In this document: piece by piece, positions 8,956 through 17,650 of the stretch
Layout of the letters: each line of letters opens with the position of its first letter
Position numbering within the stretch: position 1 is the first letter of the stretch
NCBI RefSeq assembly: GCF_900142125.1
Contig: NZ_FQZT01000005.1
Span: 62,001 to 126,000 of the forward strand
DNA length: 64,000 bases
Reading direction: 5' to 3'
Source: Malonomonas rubra DSM 5091
Lineage (GTDB): Bacteria > Desulfobacterota > Desulfuromonadia > Desulfuromonadales > Geopsychrobacteraceae
Position numbers and translations under genes: made by a program
The notes under the pieces: generated by a model
What the model was told of the DNA's origin: nothing
Seen by the model: the letters and a program-made list of their open reading frames with translations, nothing else
Databases searched by the model: none

Positions 8956-10134
8956 CTATTCTTTCGGCAGGCTTTTTTTCAGGACCAGAAAACCGACCAC
9001 GCCTGAAAGTAATGAACCGATGATAATCCCGAGCCGTTCGTCGAACAGCTGGTTGGTGCCAGTTTCCTCAAATGCGAGGGAGCCAATAAACAGGCTCATG
9101 GTGAAGCCGATACCGCAGAGAATGGCGGTGCCGTAAAGGGTCGACTGGTTCATTCCGTTAGGCAGACGGGTCAGGCCGAGCTTGATGCCGGCCCAGCAGA
9201 AGGCAAAGATGCCGAGCTGCTTGCCGAGGAACAGGCCGACCGCGATGCCGACCGGAACCCCGTGCAGCAGAAAGTCGAAACCGATGCCACGGAGATTAAT
9301 CCCGGAGTTGGCGAAAGCAAAAAGGGGCAGGATGGCATATGCCACCAGCCCGTGAAGTTCGTGCTCCAGTTCGTAGAGCAGTGAAACGCCGCTTTCAGGG
9401 TTCTCGCGGATTGGGATGAACAGCGCCAGTAACACGCCTGCCAGGGTCGCATGTACCCCCGACTTAAGCAGCGCAATCCACATGATCAGGCCGAGCATAA
9501 AGTAGGGGGAACGGAACTGGACACCGAAACGATTGATAAAGAACAGGCCGACCAGGCAGAGGCCGGCAACAATCAGCATCCCGAGGGAAATGTTGGAGGT
9601 GTAAAACAGGGCGATAATCAGGATTGCTCCGATGTCATCGAAGATCGCCAGCGAGGTCAGGAAAACTTTGACGCTGGTCGGGACGCGGGAGCCGAGCAGT
9701 GAAAGTACGCCGAGAGCGAAGGCGATATCGGTTGCCGCAGGAACCGCCCAGCCCTGGCGGGCGGCAGGGTCCTGCCAGTTGAAGATCAGGTAGAAAAGAG
9801 CCGGAACCAGCATGCCGCCGACAGCTCCAAGTCCGGGCAAAACCATGTTGCTCAGCTGTGAAAGTTCGCCGCGGAGAACCTCCCGTTTAAGCTCCAGCCC
9901 CACCAGCAGAAAGAAGATGGCCATCATGCCATCGTTGACCCAGAGCAGCAGGGGTTTTGCAATATCCAGGGCACCAACGCGAACTTGAACCGGGGTGCTG
10001 ATAAGCAGGTTGTAGTAATGTTCTAATGGTGAGTTGGCGAGAATGATGGCAGCCAGAGCCGAGATGATCAGCAGAATGCCACCAGTCGACTCCCGTTTGA
10101 AAAAATCAGCGAATTGTTTTTGTAAAGAGTCCAT
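8956..10134 (-). CDS. nhaA: Na+/H+ antiporter NhaA
   Basis: Inner-membrane antiporter exporting Na+ for H+, 392 residues with about 12 spans, typical of NhaA. Recognisable strings are the N-terminal FFKRESTGGILLIISALAAIILANSP, the WVNDGMMAIFFLLVGLELKRE segment, the ion-binding double aspartate in SLAIFDDIGAILIIALFYT, and FGIGFTMSLFIG-like CGIGFTMSLFIGSLAF near the C-terminus. Both Asp of the FDD motif are present, so activity is expected. ATG at 10134. A DUF2238 gene follows after 3 bp. The 183-bp gap to the divergent methyltransferase gene should hold both promoters. Confidence 0.95.
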   Translation of the reverse strand: MDSLQKQFADFFKRESTGGILLIISALAAIILANSPLEHYYNLLISTPVQVRVGALDIAKPLLLWVNDGMMAIFFLLVGLELKREVLRGELSQLSNMVLPGLGAVGGMLVPALFYLIFNWQDPAARQGWAVPAATDIAFALGVLSLLGSRVPTSVKVFLTSLAIFDDIGAILIIALFYTSNISLGMLIVAGLCLVGLFFINRFGVQFRSPYFMLGLIMWIALLKSGVHATLAGVLLALFIPIRENPESGVSLLYELEHELHGLVAYAILPLFAFANSGINLRGIGFDFLLHGVPVGIAVGLFLGKQLGIFAFCWAGIKLGLTRLPNGMNQSTLYGTAILCGIGFTMSLFIGSLAFEETGTNQLFDERLGIIIGSLLSGVVGFLVLKKSLPKE

Positions 10135-10317
10135 GGTCCTTAATCTTTCGTTTCATGAATGAGCGGCGAATCGATTTGATTCTAGCACAAATTTTCGTAA
10201 AATTTCTGTTTGGCTCGATGCCATCTTAGCAGGCTGCATATAAAGTTTTGGCCAAAATCACCAGCACCGTGACGAAATGGAATCATACTCAATCCTTTAC
10301 CGGCACCGGAGAGTTGC

Positions 10318-11064
10318 ATGGAAATGGAATATTTTTACCGCTTGTACGAACAGCTGGAGCGTTGCGCTCCGAGCAGTGATGAAGAAACCCTCAAGGCACT
10401 GAAGTCATTACCCCAGCTGCCGAAGCAGCCGCGGGTACTCGATATTGGCTGCGGTAACGGTGCACAGACCTTGGCGCTGGCGGGACAACTGGGCGGTGAG
10501 ATAGTCGCCATCGATAATTATCAGCCGTTTATCGATCGCCTGGCTGCCGAAGCAAAATCCCGCCTATTAAAGGCCGATATTTTCCCGCAGTGCGTTTCGA
10601 TGTTCGAATTGCCCTTTGCCGCGCAGAGCTTCGACCTGATCTGGTCTGAAGGGGCGATTTATATCATCGGTTTCAGTGAAGGTTTGCGACAGTGGAAACC
10701 TTTGCTCAAGCCGGGAGGCTATATCGTGCTGACCGACATGGTCTGGCTGCAGGAAGATCCGCCGCAGGAGATTGCCGACTACTGGGGGGAGAACAACCCG
10801 AATATGACCGACACGAAGGAGCGTCTGGCGCAGGCCGAAGCGGCCGGCTATCAACTGATCGATCATTTTACTTTATCGCCCGAAGCCTGGACCGAGGGTT
10901 ATTACCGGCCACTGCGGGAACGGATTGCATTGATGCGACAGGAACTGGCCGGCAATGAAACAGCGGAAAAGGTCTTCAGCATGACCGAGGAGGAGGCCGA
11001 TATGTACGACCGCTTCGGTGAGTGGTATGGCTATGAGTTCATCCTGCTGCAGAAAAAAGCTTAA
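10318..11064 (+). CDS. SAM-dependent class I methyltransferase
   Basis: Soluble 248-residue methyltransferase with Rossmann fold. Motif I VLDIGCGNGAQTLALA is near residue 40, the acidic end of strand 2 (IVAIDNYQPFIDRL) near 62, and motif IV-like FDLIWSEGAIYIIGF near 105, followed by LLKPGGYIVLTDMVW, the usual motif VI. The substrate is not evident; the last 90 residues are helical and divergent. ATG at 10318 follows CCGGAGAG. Its stop overlaps the convergent CBS-DUF294 gene by 4 bp. Confidence 0.85.
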   Translation: MEMEYFYRLYEQLERCAPSSDEETLKALKSLPQLPKQPRVLDIGCGNGAQTLALAGQLGGEIVAIDNYQPFIDRLAAEAKSRLLKADIFPQCVSMFELPFAAQSFDLIWSEGAIYIIGFSEGLRQWKPLLKPGGYIVLTDMVWLQEDPPQEIADYWGENNPNMTDTKERLAQAEAAGYQLIDHFTLSPEAWTEGYYRPLRERIALMRQELAGNETAEKVFSMTEEEADMYDRFGEWYGYEFILLQKKA

Positions 11065-12506
11065 CGCCGCAGCATCTGCAACTGGAAGTGTGAACTCAGC
11101 GATCCCTGGAAGGACTGCACCACTTCCAGCGCCACTTTCAGGCGGCCACGCTCGACCCGATTGAGGGAGGAGGGAGCCAGGTAATTATCGGGGTCGCGTC
11201 CAGAGGCGGCCGAGGCAATCTGGCTGCGCAGCCGGAAGAACGTCAGCAGGTTGAAGGCGGCTTCCAGGTCCCCAACCTGTTTCGCGTTCAGCACCTCTTG
11301 TTTCAGCAGCACCTGAAGTTTTTCAGTTGTACTCCCTTCCAGGATCCCGGCCTCCAGTGCCAGCGTCTTGACACCTTCGGTGATAGCAAAAATCCCGCTC
11401 TTTTTCAGATCGATTTTGCCGACGTGTGGGCCACTTTTTTCCGGCTTTATACGACCGAAAAGCCCTAGAGGAGGTGGGAAAAGACAGACATTGGCTGCCA
11501 TGTGGGCGAGGAAGATGCCGTTTTCACTGGCACGCTGGATGACATGCTTACGCAGCTCCTGCTCAAGTGAAGTGTCACCCCAGAGAGTGCGCATGTCAGA
11601 GAACATGCTGAAATTCAGAATATTCTCGCCACTCGGTGTCGCGATCCAGCCGTCGATAGCATCTTTCCAGTCGCTGATGTTGCGACGCCAGAACTCGTTT
11701 TTTGCCATGATGCCGCCCGGGCATTCCGGCACACCAATCTCGATCAGCGAGTCGATCAGAACCTGAGAAAAGTTTTTCAGCTTGGCAATATCGGTCGCTG
11801 ACAAGTCATCGGCGTAGATGATGGCGTTGTCCTGATCGGTTTTCAGCGTCTGCTCGCGCCGCCCTTCACTGCCAAGCACCAGGTAGGCACATTTTTCCGG
11901 CAAATCCGGGAATTGCGAGTTCTGCAGGATTTCAATAAGACGCAACGCCATCTGGTCGTTCAAAAGCGAAATCAGGCGCACCAAGTCACGGGTGGAGACA
12001 CCGTTGCCACGCAGAAAAGCGATCAGCTCTTTCATGTGGTCGTGGATCTCTTTCAGTGCGGGGATATCCTCCGCTTCATCGATGGAGCGCAGCAGCTTCT
12101 GGGGGGAACGGTTCTGCAGGCGGATGATGTCAGATTCATTGATGATGCCGATCAGCCGATTTTTTTCATCCACCACGCCGAGGCGATGAATCCGGTGGCG
12201 CGACATCTGGTAGAGCACTTCAAACAGGGTGTCTTCTTCTTTGACCGAGAGGACCGGCGAGGTCATGACTTCCCGCACCACCGATTTTTCCGGATCAACT
12301 CGACCGGCAACGACTTTGATGCGCAGGTCACGGTCGGTCATGATGCCGACCGGCTCACCCTTGTCGTCACAGGCGATGATGCTGGAAATACTTTTCTCGC
12401 GCATGACAATGGCTGCATCGACAATTCGATCTTCGATATGACAGGTGATCAGGTCACGATGGCAGTAATCTTTGACCGCGAGGAAAAATGTATTCTCTTC
12501 GGGCAT
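11061..12506 (-). CDS. CBS pair and DUF294 putative nucleotidyltransferase
   Basis: Cytoplasmic signalling-type protein. Two CBS domains (about residues 15-130; ITCHIEDRIVDAAIVMREKSISSIIA, then SPVLSVKEEDTLFEVLYQMSRHRIHRLGVVDE) are expected to bind adenine nucleotides. A DUF294 putative nucleotidyltransferase follows, with the GSxxR..D..D core (LGSEGRREQTLKTDQDNAII) near residue 230, then the DUF294 C-terminal domain to residue 481. The longest frame begins at 12566, but ATG at 12506 (MPEENTFFLAVKDY) fits the family better. Related proteins often accompany DnaQ-type exonucleases or Na+/solute symporters; neither is adjacent here. Confidence 0.85.
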   Translation of the reverse strand: MPEENTFFLAVKDYCHRDLITCHIEDRIVDAAIVMREKSISSIIACDDKGEPVGIMTDRDLRIKVVAGRVDPEKSVVREVMTSPVLSVKEEDTLFEVLYQMSRHRIHRLGVVDEKNRLIGIINESDIIRLQNRSPQKLLRSIDEAEDIPALKEIHDHMKELIAFLRGNGVSTRDLVRLISLLNDQMALRLIEILQNSQFPDLPEKCAYLVLGSEGRREQTLKTDQDNAIIYADDLSATDIAKLKNFSQVLIDSLIEIGVPECPGGIMAKNEFWRRNISDWKDAIDGWIATPSGENILNFSMFSDMRTLWGDTSLEQELRKHVIQRASENGIFLAHMAANVCLFPPPLGLFGRIKPEKSGPHVGKIDLKKSGIFAITEGVKTLALEAGILEGSTTEKLQVLLKQEVLNAKQVGDLEAAFNLLTFFRLRSQIASAASGRDPDNYLAPSSLNRVERGRLKVALEVVQSFQGSLSSHFQLQMLRR

Positions 12507-12607
12507 GTTTGGCTCCCGGGAAGAAGGCTCTGCTGAGAGTGTTACTCGAACTTGCCCGACTGTCAATCTTTAGCGGGAAAATAAAGATTTGCCCGGTTGA
12601 GGGAACC

Positions 12608-13180
12608 CTATTGAATCAGACGCTGATATTCTCGGTAAAAATCTTCGCTGTGTACTTGCCCATCAATGCGCACCCATTTGCCGCTTTCCGTCGAACGCAG
12701 CAGCAGCGAGGAGTCGAGGGTGATCATGTCTGAGGGCTTGATCCCGAAGGCGTTCATCACCAGCTTGATATCTTTTTTGCTGCCGGTCAAAAACTCCCAA
12801 CCGGGTTGTGCCTGGTATTGCTTCAGGTAGTGAAGAAGAACTTCGGGGGTATCGGTTTCCGGGTCGACGGTTATCGACACCAAACGAACCTGTTCGGTAT
12901 CTGGTGCCAATCGTTTCTGGAAGTTTGAGAACTTGACCGATTGGTTCGGGCAGAGGGTGGTGCAGGAGGTAAAGATAAATTCCAGCATCAGCGGTTTGTC
13001 CGGTGCCAGAAAAGTCCGCAATGGGACCGGCTGGTTGTGCTGGTTGACCAGGGTCACATCCGGGACCTGATAGCTGGTATAGGTGCGCTGATAGCTGTTT
13101 TTTTCCCGCGTCAGGCCGAAAAACAGCAGGGCCAGGAGGATACAGCCAATCAGCGGTAGGATGGTTTTGCTTTTACGCAT
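12608..13180 (-). CDS. SCO1/SenC-like thioredoxin-fold protein lacking the copper-ligand histidine
   Basis: Membrane-anchored periplasmic protein of 190 residues; one N-terminal span (ILPLIGCILLALLFFGL) then a thioredoxin-like domain. The SCO copper motif CxxxC is present (FTSCTTLCPNQ), as is VSITVDPETDTPEVLLHYL. The third copper ligand, a His usually found in an xxDHS-like string, appears as Ser here (MITLDSSLLLRS). SCO proteins deliver copper to, or reduce thiols of, cytochrome oxidase or N2O reductase; with the His missing, a thiol-redox role is more likely. The start overlaps the stop of the upstream membrane-protein gene (ATGA), and it is the last gene of the NosL/ABC operon. Confidence 0.83.
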   Translation of the reverse strand: MRKSKTILPLIGCILLALLFFGLTREKNSYQRTYTSYQVPDVTLVNQHNQPVPLRTFLAPDKPLMLEFIFTSCTTLCPNQSVKFSNFQKRLAPDTEQVRLVSITVDPETDTPEVLLHYLKQYQAQPGWEFLTGSKKDIKLVMNAFGIKPSDMITLDSSLLLRSTESGKWVRIDGQVHSEDFYREYQRLIQ

Positions 13181-14187
13181 CAGTAACTCAGCAGAATGAA
13201 TGGGCTGAACAGAATCGGCCAGGCGACAATCGCCAGAAAAACCACTATAGCGAAAAATGCCAGCAGCAACCAGTGTCGTTCACGTTTTTCGATTTCCCGC
13301 TTCAAACTGGGATTTTTCTTCAACGGCTGGCAGAGGCCGGGCAGCAGGCCGAAAAAACAGCCGCCAAACAAGGCAATATAGAGCGGGTAGCCAATGTAGC
13401 CGTAGTTTTGTTGCAGCATGTCGAAGGGGCAATGGTGAGTCGGCATCTGGTAAATGTAAAGCGAGATAAAGGAAATGATCGACAGCAGCGAGATGAAAAA
13501 AAACAGGACAGAGGCGAAAAAAAGCAGGTAGCGGAAGATCGCCTGCCTGGAACCGAGGCTGAGCACCAGGGTGATCAGGAACAGGCCGCCACAGATGAAA
13601 AACGCAATCATCGTCGGTGCCGGCGGCAATCCGGCGATATCGCTGGCGACGCTGTCGTTGCCGAGGCTGAACAGAGATCCGCAGCAGGAAGTGATGATCT
13701 CTGGCTGCAGACCGCTGAAGTAGCTGTATTGCAACAACAGATCGAGTCCGACCAGTGGCGTGAGCAGCAGCAGACCGATATACTTGGGCCGTACCAGGGG
13801 GGTGTCTTCGGTGCACTGGTCGAGCCGGTTCAAACTGACCCAGAGGGCGGCGGCGAAAAACAGGATAATTTTCACCAGCAGCACCAGCCAGCCGATTTCG
13901 TTGGCGTTCAGGGCCCCGGTCGCGCACATGGCGCCGATGAACAGACGGTGAATATCCTCCACCGTGTAGATGAACAGCAGCCCGGAGAGAACCACGAAGC
14001 CGAAGGCGTAATTGACAATCGTCGAAACCAGCCAGGTTTTGCGCTCCAGTAGCAGTTGCTGCTCCGAGCTGCTCTGTGGATCCCAGGCGGAAAGGATTTT
14101 CAGCCCCAGCCCGGCGGCGTAAAGCAGCATGAGAAAGGCGATGCTGCTGCCGAGCAGCAGGGCGAGAATGCCGGGATTCAGAATCAC
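13180..14187 (-). CDS. Polytopic membrane protein of the NosL/ABC operon
   Basis: 335-residue inner-membrane protein with about eight hydrophobic spans; I cannot assign a named family. Notable soluble or polar sites are a Cys pair in EIITSCCGSLF near residue 165 and HHCPFDMLQQNYGYIGYP near 255, the latter offering His/Cys ligands on one face of the membrane. The position between the SCO-like gene and the ABC ATPase gene, with ATGA overlaps on both sides, ties it to the same process. By context it may take part in metal or thiol handling in the envelope; this is inference only. Confidence 0.7.
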   Translation of the reverse strand: MILNPGILALLLGSSIAFLMLLYAAGLGLKILSAWDPQSSSEQQLLLERKTWLVSTIVNYAFGFVVLSGLLFIYTVEDIHRLFIGAMCATGALNANEIGWLVLLVKIILFFAAALWVSLNRLDQCTEDTPLVRPKYIGLLLLTPLVGLDLLLQYSYFSGLQPEIITSCCGSLFSLGNDSVASDIAGLPPAPTMIAFFICGGLFLITLVLSLGSRQAIFRYLLFFASVLFFFISLLSIISFISLYIYQMPTHHCPFDMLQQNYGYIGYPLYIALFGGCFFGLLPGLCQPLKKNPSLKREIEKRERHWLLLAFFAIVVFLAIVAWPILFSPFILLSY

Positions 14188-14879
14188 AGCCGCTCAACCT
14201 CCAGCAGGTTTCCGTCATGCATCAGGTAAGATCGGTCAATCAGCTCCTGCTGCTGATAAATAGCTGGGTCGTGAGTGGCGATGATGATGGTCTTCCCGTT
14301 TTGTTTCAGCCGCGCCAGAATCGTCAGCAACTCTTCCGTCAGCGCCCTGTCCAGGTGCGCTGTCGGTTCATCGGCGATAATGATTTCCGGCTGGTTGATC
14401 AGCGCCCGGGCGATCGCCACCCGTTGCTGTTCGCCACCGGAGAGCTGTTTCACTTTCTGTTGTTTGCGATCGCCCAGCTCCAGCTGGCGGAGAATTTCAT
14501 CGGCGCGGGACTTCATCTCTTTACCGGATATTTCGGTCGGGTAGAGCGGCAGCAGGATGTTGTCGAACAGGCTCAGCTCACGCATCAGGTTGAACTGCTG
14601 GAAGATAAAACCGAACAGGTCGCGGCGCAGCTCAGCGAGAAAGCGCTCCGGCAGTTTGGCGACATCTTTATCAGCCAGGCGGATGCTGCCGGAGGTCGGC
14701 CGTGCCATGCAGCCGATCAGGCTGAGCAGCGATGTTTTGCCAGAACCACTCGGTCCTTTCAGTACCGCGACCTGCCCCTGATCGATGGAGAAGGCGACAT
14801 CGCTCAACGCTTGCAGCTCGTCCGGTTTGTGACGGTTGTAGATTTTGCAGAGGTCTTTTGTCTCGATCAAGGTCGGCAT
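14184..14879 (-). CDS. ABC transporter ATPase, MacB/LolD type
   Basis: Cytoplasmic ATPase, 231 residues. Walker A is LKGPSGSGKTSLL near residue 37, signature LSGGEQQRVAIARALIN near 145, Walker B IIIADEPTAHLD near 165, and switch His TIIIATHDP near 197. The LSGGEQQRVAIARA and DEPTAxLD strings are those of the LolD/MacB/FtsE branch, which work with FtsX-type permeases. The partner permease is the adjacent gene 3 bp upstream. Members of this branch often drive mechanical work across the periplasm rather than import. The start overlaps the next gene's ATG region (ATGA at 14184-14187). Confidence 0.9.
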   Translation of the reverse strand: MPTLIETKDLCKIYNRHKPDELQALSDVAFSIDQGQVAVLKGPSGSGKTSLLSLIGCMARPTSGSIRLADKDVAKLPERFLAELRRDLFGFIFQQFNLMRELSLFDNILLPLYPTEISGKEMKSRADEILRQLELGDRKQQKVKQLSGGEQQRVAIARALINQPEIIIADEPTAHLDRALTEELLTILARLKQNGKTIIIATHDPAIYQQQELIDRSYLMHDGNLLEVERL

Positions 14880-14882
14880 CGC

Positions 14883-16043
14883 TCAGCTCCTCATCACGCT
14901 GTCCGGGTCAGTGACCGCGGTTTTCCAGGCTGGAACGATGGTGCAGGCGATATAAGGCACGATGGTCAAAAGTGCCAGCACGAACAGCTGATAAAGATCG
15001 ATGGCCGGGGTCAGGTTGAACTGCGGAAACAGCACCGACCAGCCCTGCAGGACCGGCGCCAGCAAACCGGCACCGTAAAAAAAGACGTGCAGGTAAGCGA
15101 TGATCGCGCCGAGCAGGAAAGCGGTCAGTGAAATTGCCAGCCCCTCCCAGAATTTCAGCAGCAGCACGTCATTGGTGTCCCAGCCGATCGCTTTGAGAAT
15201 GCCGATCTCCCGTTTTTCGTCGGCGCTGATTCCGGTCGCCTTGTCCCAGGCGAGGATACAGAAGGCGATCAGAGCCGAGGCGAACAGGGTCAGCATGATG
15301 CCGCTGCGCCAGTTGAAGACAGTGTCGTAGGTGTGCAGGATTTCCGTTTTGCCGATCGGGCGACTGTCAGGTAGAGCCAGCTTGATCTTTTTGGCTAGAG
15401 TCGCAACTTCGCGCTGGTTGTAAACCTCCACCGCAAGATCGGTGGCGCGTCCATCGGGAAGCTTGAAGAAGCGGCGCAGTTCGGCTTCTTGCAGCAGGAT
15501 CAGGTCGTTGGTGAGCAGCTCCGAATCGGCGATAAAAAGCCCGCTGACCTGGTAAAGCTTGCTGCTGTTGCTACTGTCGACCAGCACCAGGCTGTCGCCG
15601 ATGGTGACGCCGTAGGCCTCGGCAATCCCTTTGCCAAGGGTGCATTGCTCGTTATTTGCGGGGAAAGTTCCCTGCAGTAGCGGCAGGTTTGTCGGAGAAT
15701 CCTTCACCCCCATCAAGGTAAAGTTGACCTTTTTCAGGCTGTCGTAATAGTAGCCCCAGACCCGTGGTTCGACTTTGCCGACACCCGGCATCCGCCGGAT
15801 CTGCTCGGCGTCGGCGATCGGAATCAGGTCATGCCGTCCGGCTGCAAGCCGCTGCACCACGATATCGGGCGCGGCAGCAAGCACGTTGACCGCTTCGCTG
15901 CGCAATGACTGGGTGAGGAAAAGCACCGAGGCAATGGTGGCAACGGTCAGGGTGTAGACGACGATGATCGCCAGGTTCTTCTGTTTGCGTCGCAGCAGGG
16001 ACGAGAGCGCATGCTCAAGAATATTCAGTCGACGTGCCATCAC
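14883..16043 (-). CDS. ABC transporter permease, FtsX/MacB type
   Basis: 386-residue inner-membrane permease with the MacB topology. An N-terminal span (KNLAIIVVYTLTVATIASVLFLTQ) is followed by a ~200-residue periplasmic domain (about 55-250), then three C-terminal spans forming the FtsX domain. The cytoplasmic coupling loop DEKREIGILKAIGWDTNDVLLLKFWE near residue 278 (read as DEKREIGILKAIG) is diagnostic. It pairs with the ATPase gene 3 bp downstream. The 108-residue protein gene ends inside its start (4-bp overlap). The substrate is unknown; NosL neighbours suggest a link to envelope metalloprotein maturation. Confidence 0.9.
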   Translation of the reverse strand: MMARRLNILEHALSSLLRRKQKNLAIIVVYTLTVATIASVLFLTQSLRSEAVNVLAAAPDIVVQRLAAGRHDLIPIADAEQIRRMPGVGKVEPRVWGYYYDSLKKVNFTLMGVKDSPTNLPLLQGTFPANNEQCTLGKGIAEAYGVTIGDSLVLVDSSNSSKLYQVSGLFIADSELLTNDLILLQEAELRRFFKLPDGRATDLAVEVYNQREVATLAKKIKLALPDSRPIGKTEILHTYDTVFNWRSGIMLTLFASALIAFCILAWDKATGISADEKREIGILKAIGWDTNDVLLLKFWEGLAISLTAFLLGAIIAYLHVFFYGAGLLAPVLQGWSVLFPQFNLTPAIDLYQLFVLALLTIVPYIACTIVPAWKTAVTDPDSVMRS

Positions 16044-16366
16044 TGCTCTCCCCGTTGCTTAAAGCTGAGGGTCGTTTGTGGTTTCGGTTGGCCGGGGGCG
16101 ATGATCGACCCGGCCGGGAAGTGATCGAAGGCACCGGGGTAGTCCTGAAAGGGTGTGAACAGGTCGGCTTGAGACGGATGCCGGGTGTAGCGGGCTTCAC
16201 TCCAGATGGACAGATCAGTCAGCCCGAGCGTTGCGACCAGCGCTTTTTTCTCAGCCCTCTGGCTGAATGAAGGGTTTGCCGCCTGTCGTATTCCCTGTGC
16301 CAGCAGCACCGCAAGCAGCAGTGTCAAAGCCGTGATAAAGAGAACAAACAGCCGCGTGCGGGGCAT
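16040..16366 (-). CDS. Small membrane-anchored protein of the NosL/ABC operon
   Basis: 108 residues: an N-terminal span (RLFVLFITALTLLLAVLLAQGI) and a short periplasmic tail with no recognised domain (LSIWSEARYTRHPSQADLF). It overlaps the NosL gene upstream by 1 bp and the permease gene downstream by 4 bp, so it is almost certainly translated. Its function is unknown; by position it may be an accessory subunit of the FtsX-type transporter. Confidence 0.7.
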   Translation of the reverse strand: MPRTRLFVLFITALTLLLAVLLAQGIRQAANPSFSQRAEKKALVATLGLTDLSIWSEARYTRHPSQADLFTPFQDYPGAFDHFPAGSIIAPGQPKPQTTLSFKQRGEQ

Positions 16367-16836
16367 TAGTCTTCCGGCAGCAGCTGGGGCGTGAGCTGCT
16401 CGAAACGGATGATTTTTGTTCCGCCGTGGTCTTTGGCGAAACTTTTGGCGATCTCTTCGCCGGCAACCGGGACCAGTTCGTGCCCCATCGGTCCGTAGAC
16501 GTCGCTGCCGAGGACCAGGTAAAGATCATCGATCGGCAGCAGCCGGGTGCTGTAATATTCGGTCAGGTAAATTTGCGCGATATCCTCGCGGGTGCGCGAA
16601 TCGTTAGTGTTCGGCAGCGAGAAATAATAACGGAACAGATCCTTGGCACCGTCAAAAAACAGCTGCGAATTGTCCCGGAACTGGATGGTGGCGATCCAGT
16701 CCGGGTAGGGCGCGACAAACATGCCGCAGACCGGACAGCGATCCCGCTTGCTCGGCATCTGTGGCTCCAGCGCCAGAGCTGGCAAAGCCAGCCCCAGCAG
16801 CAGAAACAGGATGATTGCGCGACGCAGATGGTTCAT
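16366..16836 (-). CDS. nosL: NosL family lipoprotein-like copper chaperone
   Basis: 156-residue exported protein. The N-terminus is a signal peptide (RAIILFLLLGLALPALALEPQ) and the mature part contains the NosL signature with CPVCGMFVAPYPDW near residue 34 and a C-terminal region rich in acidic and aromatic residues (YGPMGHELVP). NosL proteins bind Cu(I) through the CxxCGM site and assist assembly of copper enzymes such as N2O reductase. No nos structural gene is in view, so the client is not known. Its stop overlaps the next gene by one base and its start touches the stop of the upstream NosL-like gene. Confidence 0.88.
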   Translation of the reverse strand: MNHLRRAIILFLLLGLALPALALEPQMPSKRDRCPVCGMFVAPYPDWIATIQFRDNSQLFFDGAKDLFRYYFSLPNTNDSRTREDIAQIYLTEYYSTRLLPIDDLYLVLGSDVYGPMGHELVPVAGEEIAKSFAKDHGGTKIIRFEQLTPQLLPED

Positions 16837-17361
16837 TTACATCTCGCCTTTTTTCATCTGCTGTATCTTCATCTTCTTCATTTGGCGCTTTTTGCGGATC
16901 ATGGTGGTGTCTTTGTACATATCCTCGTAAGCGGCACGCATGGCGTGATCGAAGTCGATGATGATGCCGCCGTTTTCAGCAACGAACGCTTCAGCCGCTT
17001 TTTTATCAGCGAAGGCCCACTTGGCGCGCATGGTCATAACGCCCTTCTTTTTCCCGCCGACCACCCAGTGGGCGCTCTCAGCGTCGATCAGCTGGTGGCT
17101 GTTGTAATCCGCAACCTGGATCTTTTTAGGCGTTTTTTCAATACCGACGGCCAGGTCGATGGCGCTGCAGTGAATGCTGCAGGTGGCAACCGGATCGGCC
17201 TTTTCGTACTCGATCAGCATGCGGCTGTGGGCGAACTTGACCCGGTTCATGCCGCAGTAGCTGCAGGATTTGTGTTCATGCTGATCTGCAAACTGTTCGG
17301 CGATAGCCGGCAGGACAGCAAGCATCAACAGGGAGAAAAGAACAAGCAGCTTTTTCATCAT
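16837..17361 (-). CDS. NosL-like protein with Met/Lys-rich tail
   Basis: 174-residue exported protein, first gene of the seven-gene operon. The signal peptide is LLVLFSLLMLAVLPAIAEQ. The mature N-terminus has HEHKSCSYCGMNRVKFAHSR, a CxxCGM site like NosL plus flanking His. ATCSIHCSAIDLA adds two more Cys. The C-terminus (MIRKKRQMKKMKIQQMKKGEM) alternates Met and Lys and could bind Cu(I) through thioethers. ATG at 17361 (or 17358) follows AAGAGGT. The pairing of two NosL-type proteins suggests a relay for copper or another soft metal to the ABC/SCO partners; that is inference from context. Confidence 0.82.
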   Translation of the reverse strand: MMKKLLVLFSLLMLAVLPAIAEQFADQHEHKSCSYCGMNRVKFAHSRMLIEYEKADPVATCSIHCSAIDLAVGIEKTPKKIQVADYNSHQLIDAESAHWVVGGKKKGVMTMRAKWAFADKKAAEAFVAENGGIIIDFDHAMRAAYEDMYKDTTMIRKKRQMKKMKIQQMKKGEM

Positions 17362-17446
17362 CAGACCTCTTTATCTCAGGGGTTGTTAGTTATGTGTTGA
17401 AAATAACAAATCCTGACGAAAAGTGTTAAGCCGATAATTGTTAGAA

Positions 17447-17467
17447 ATTATTCTTTAGCGGAATAAT
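17447..17467. promoter_or_regulatory. Inverted repeat upstream of the NosL/ABC operon
   Basis: ATTATTC, seven bases, GAATAAT: a perfect 7-bp inverted repeat 86 bp upstream of the first NosL-like start, in a 289-bp gap that must contain the operon promoter. It could be an operator, but it matches no site I can name. Confidence 0.35.
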
Positions 17468-17650
17468 CGTCAGTTCCCCTGTGCGCCTTCAGCAGCTTTT
17501 TCAGTCAATAACGTCAAAATTATAGTAATTTGCCGACCGGATCAGGGATCCTTCGATTCTGCTGAGAATGTACCTCAAACTGAGGGTGCATTTTCTGCAA
17601 CGTTGTTGGAGGAGCAGCTATGCAGCTATCTTTTAACAATGAGATGACTT

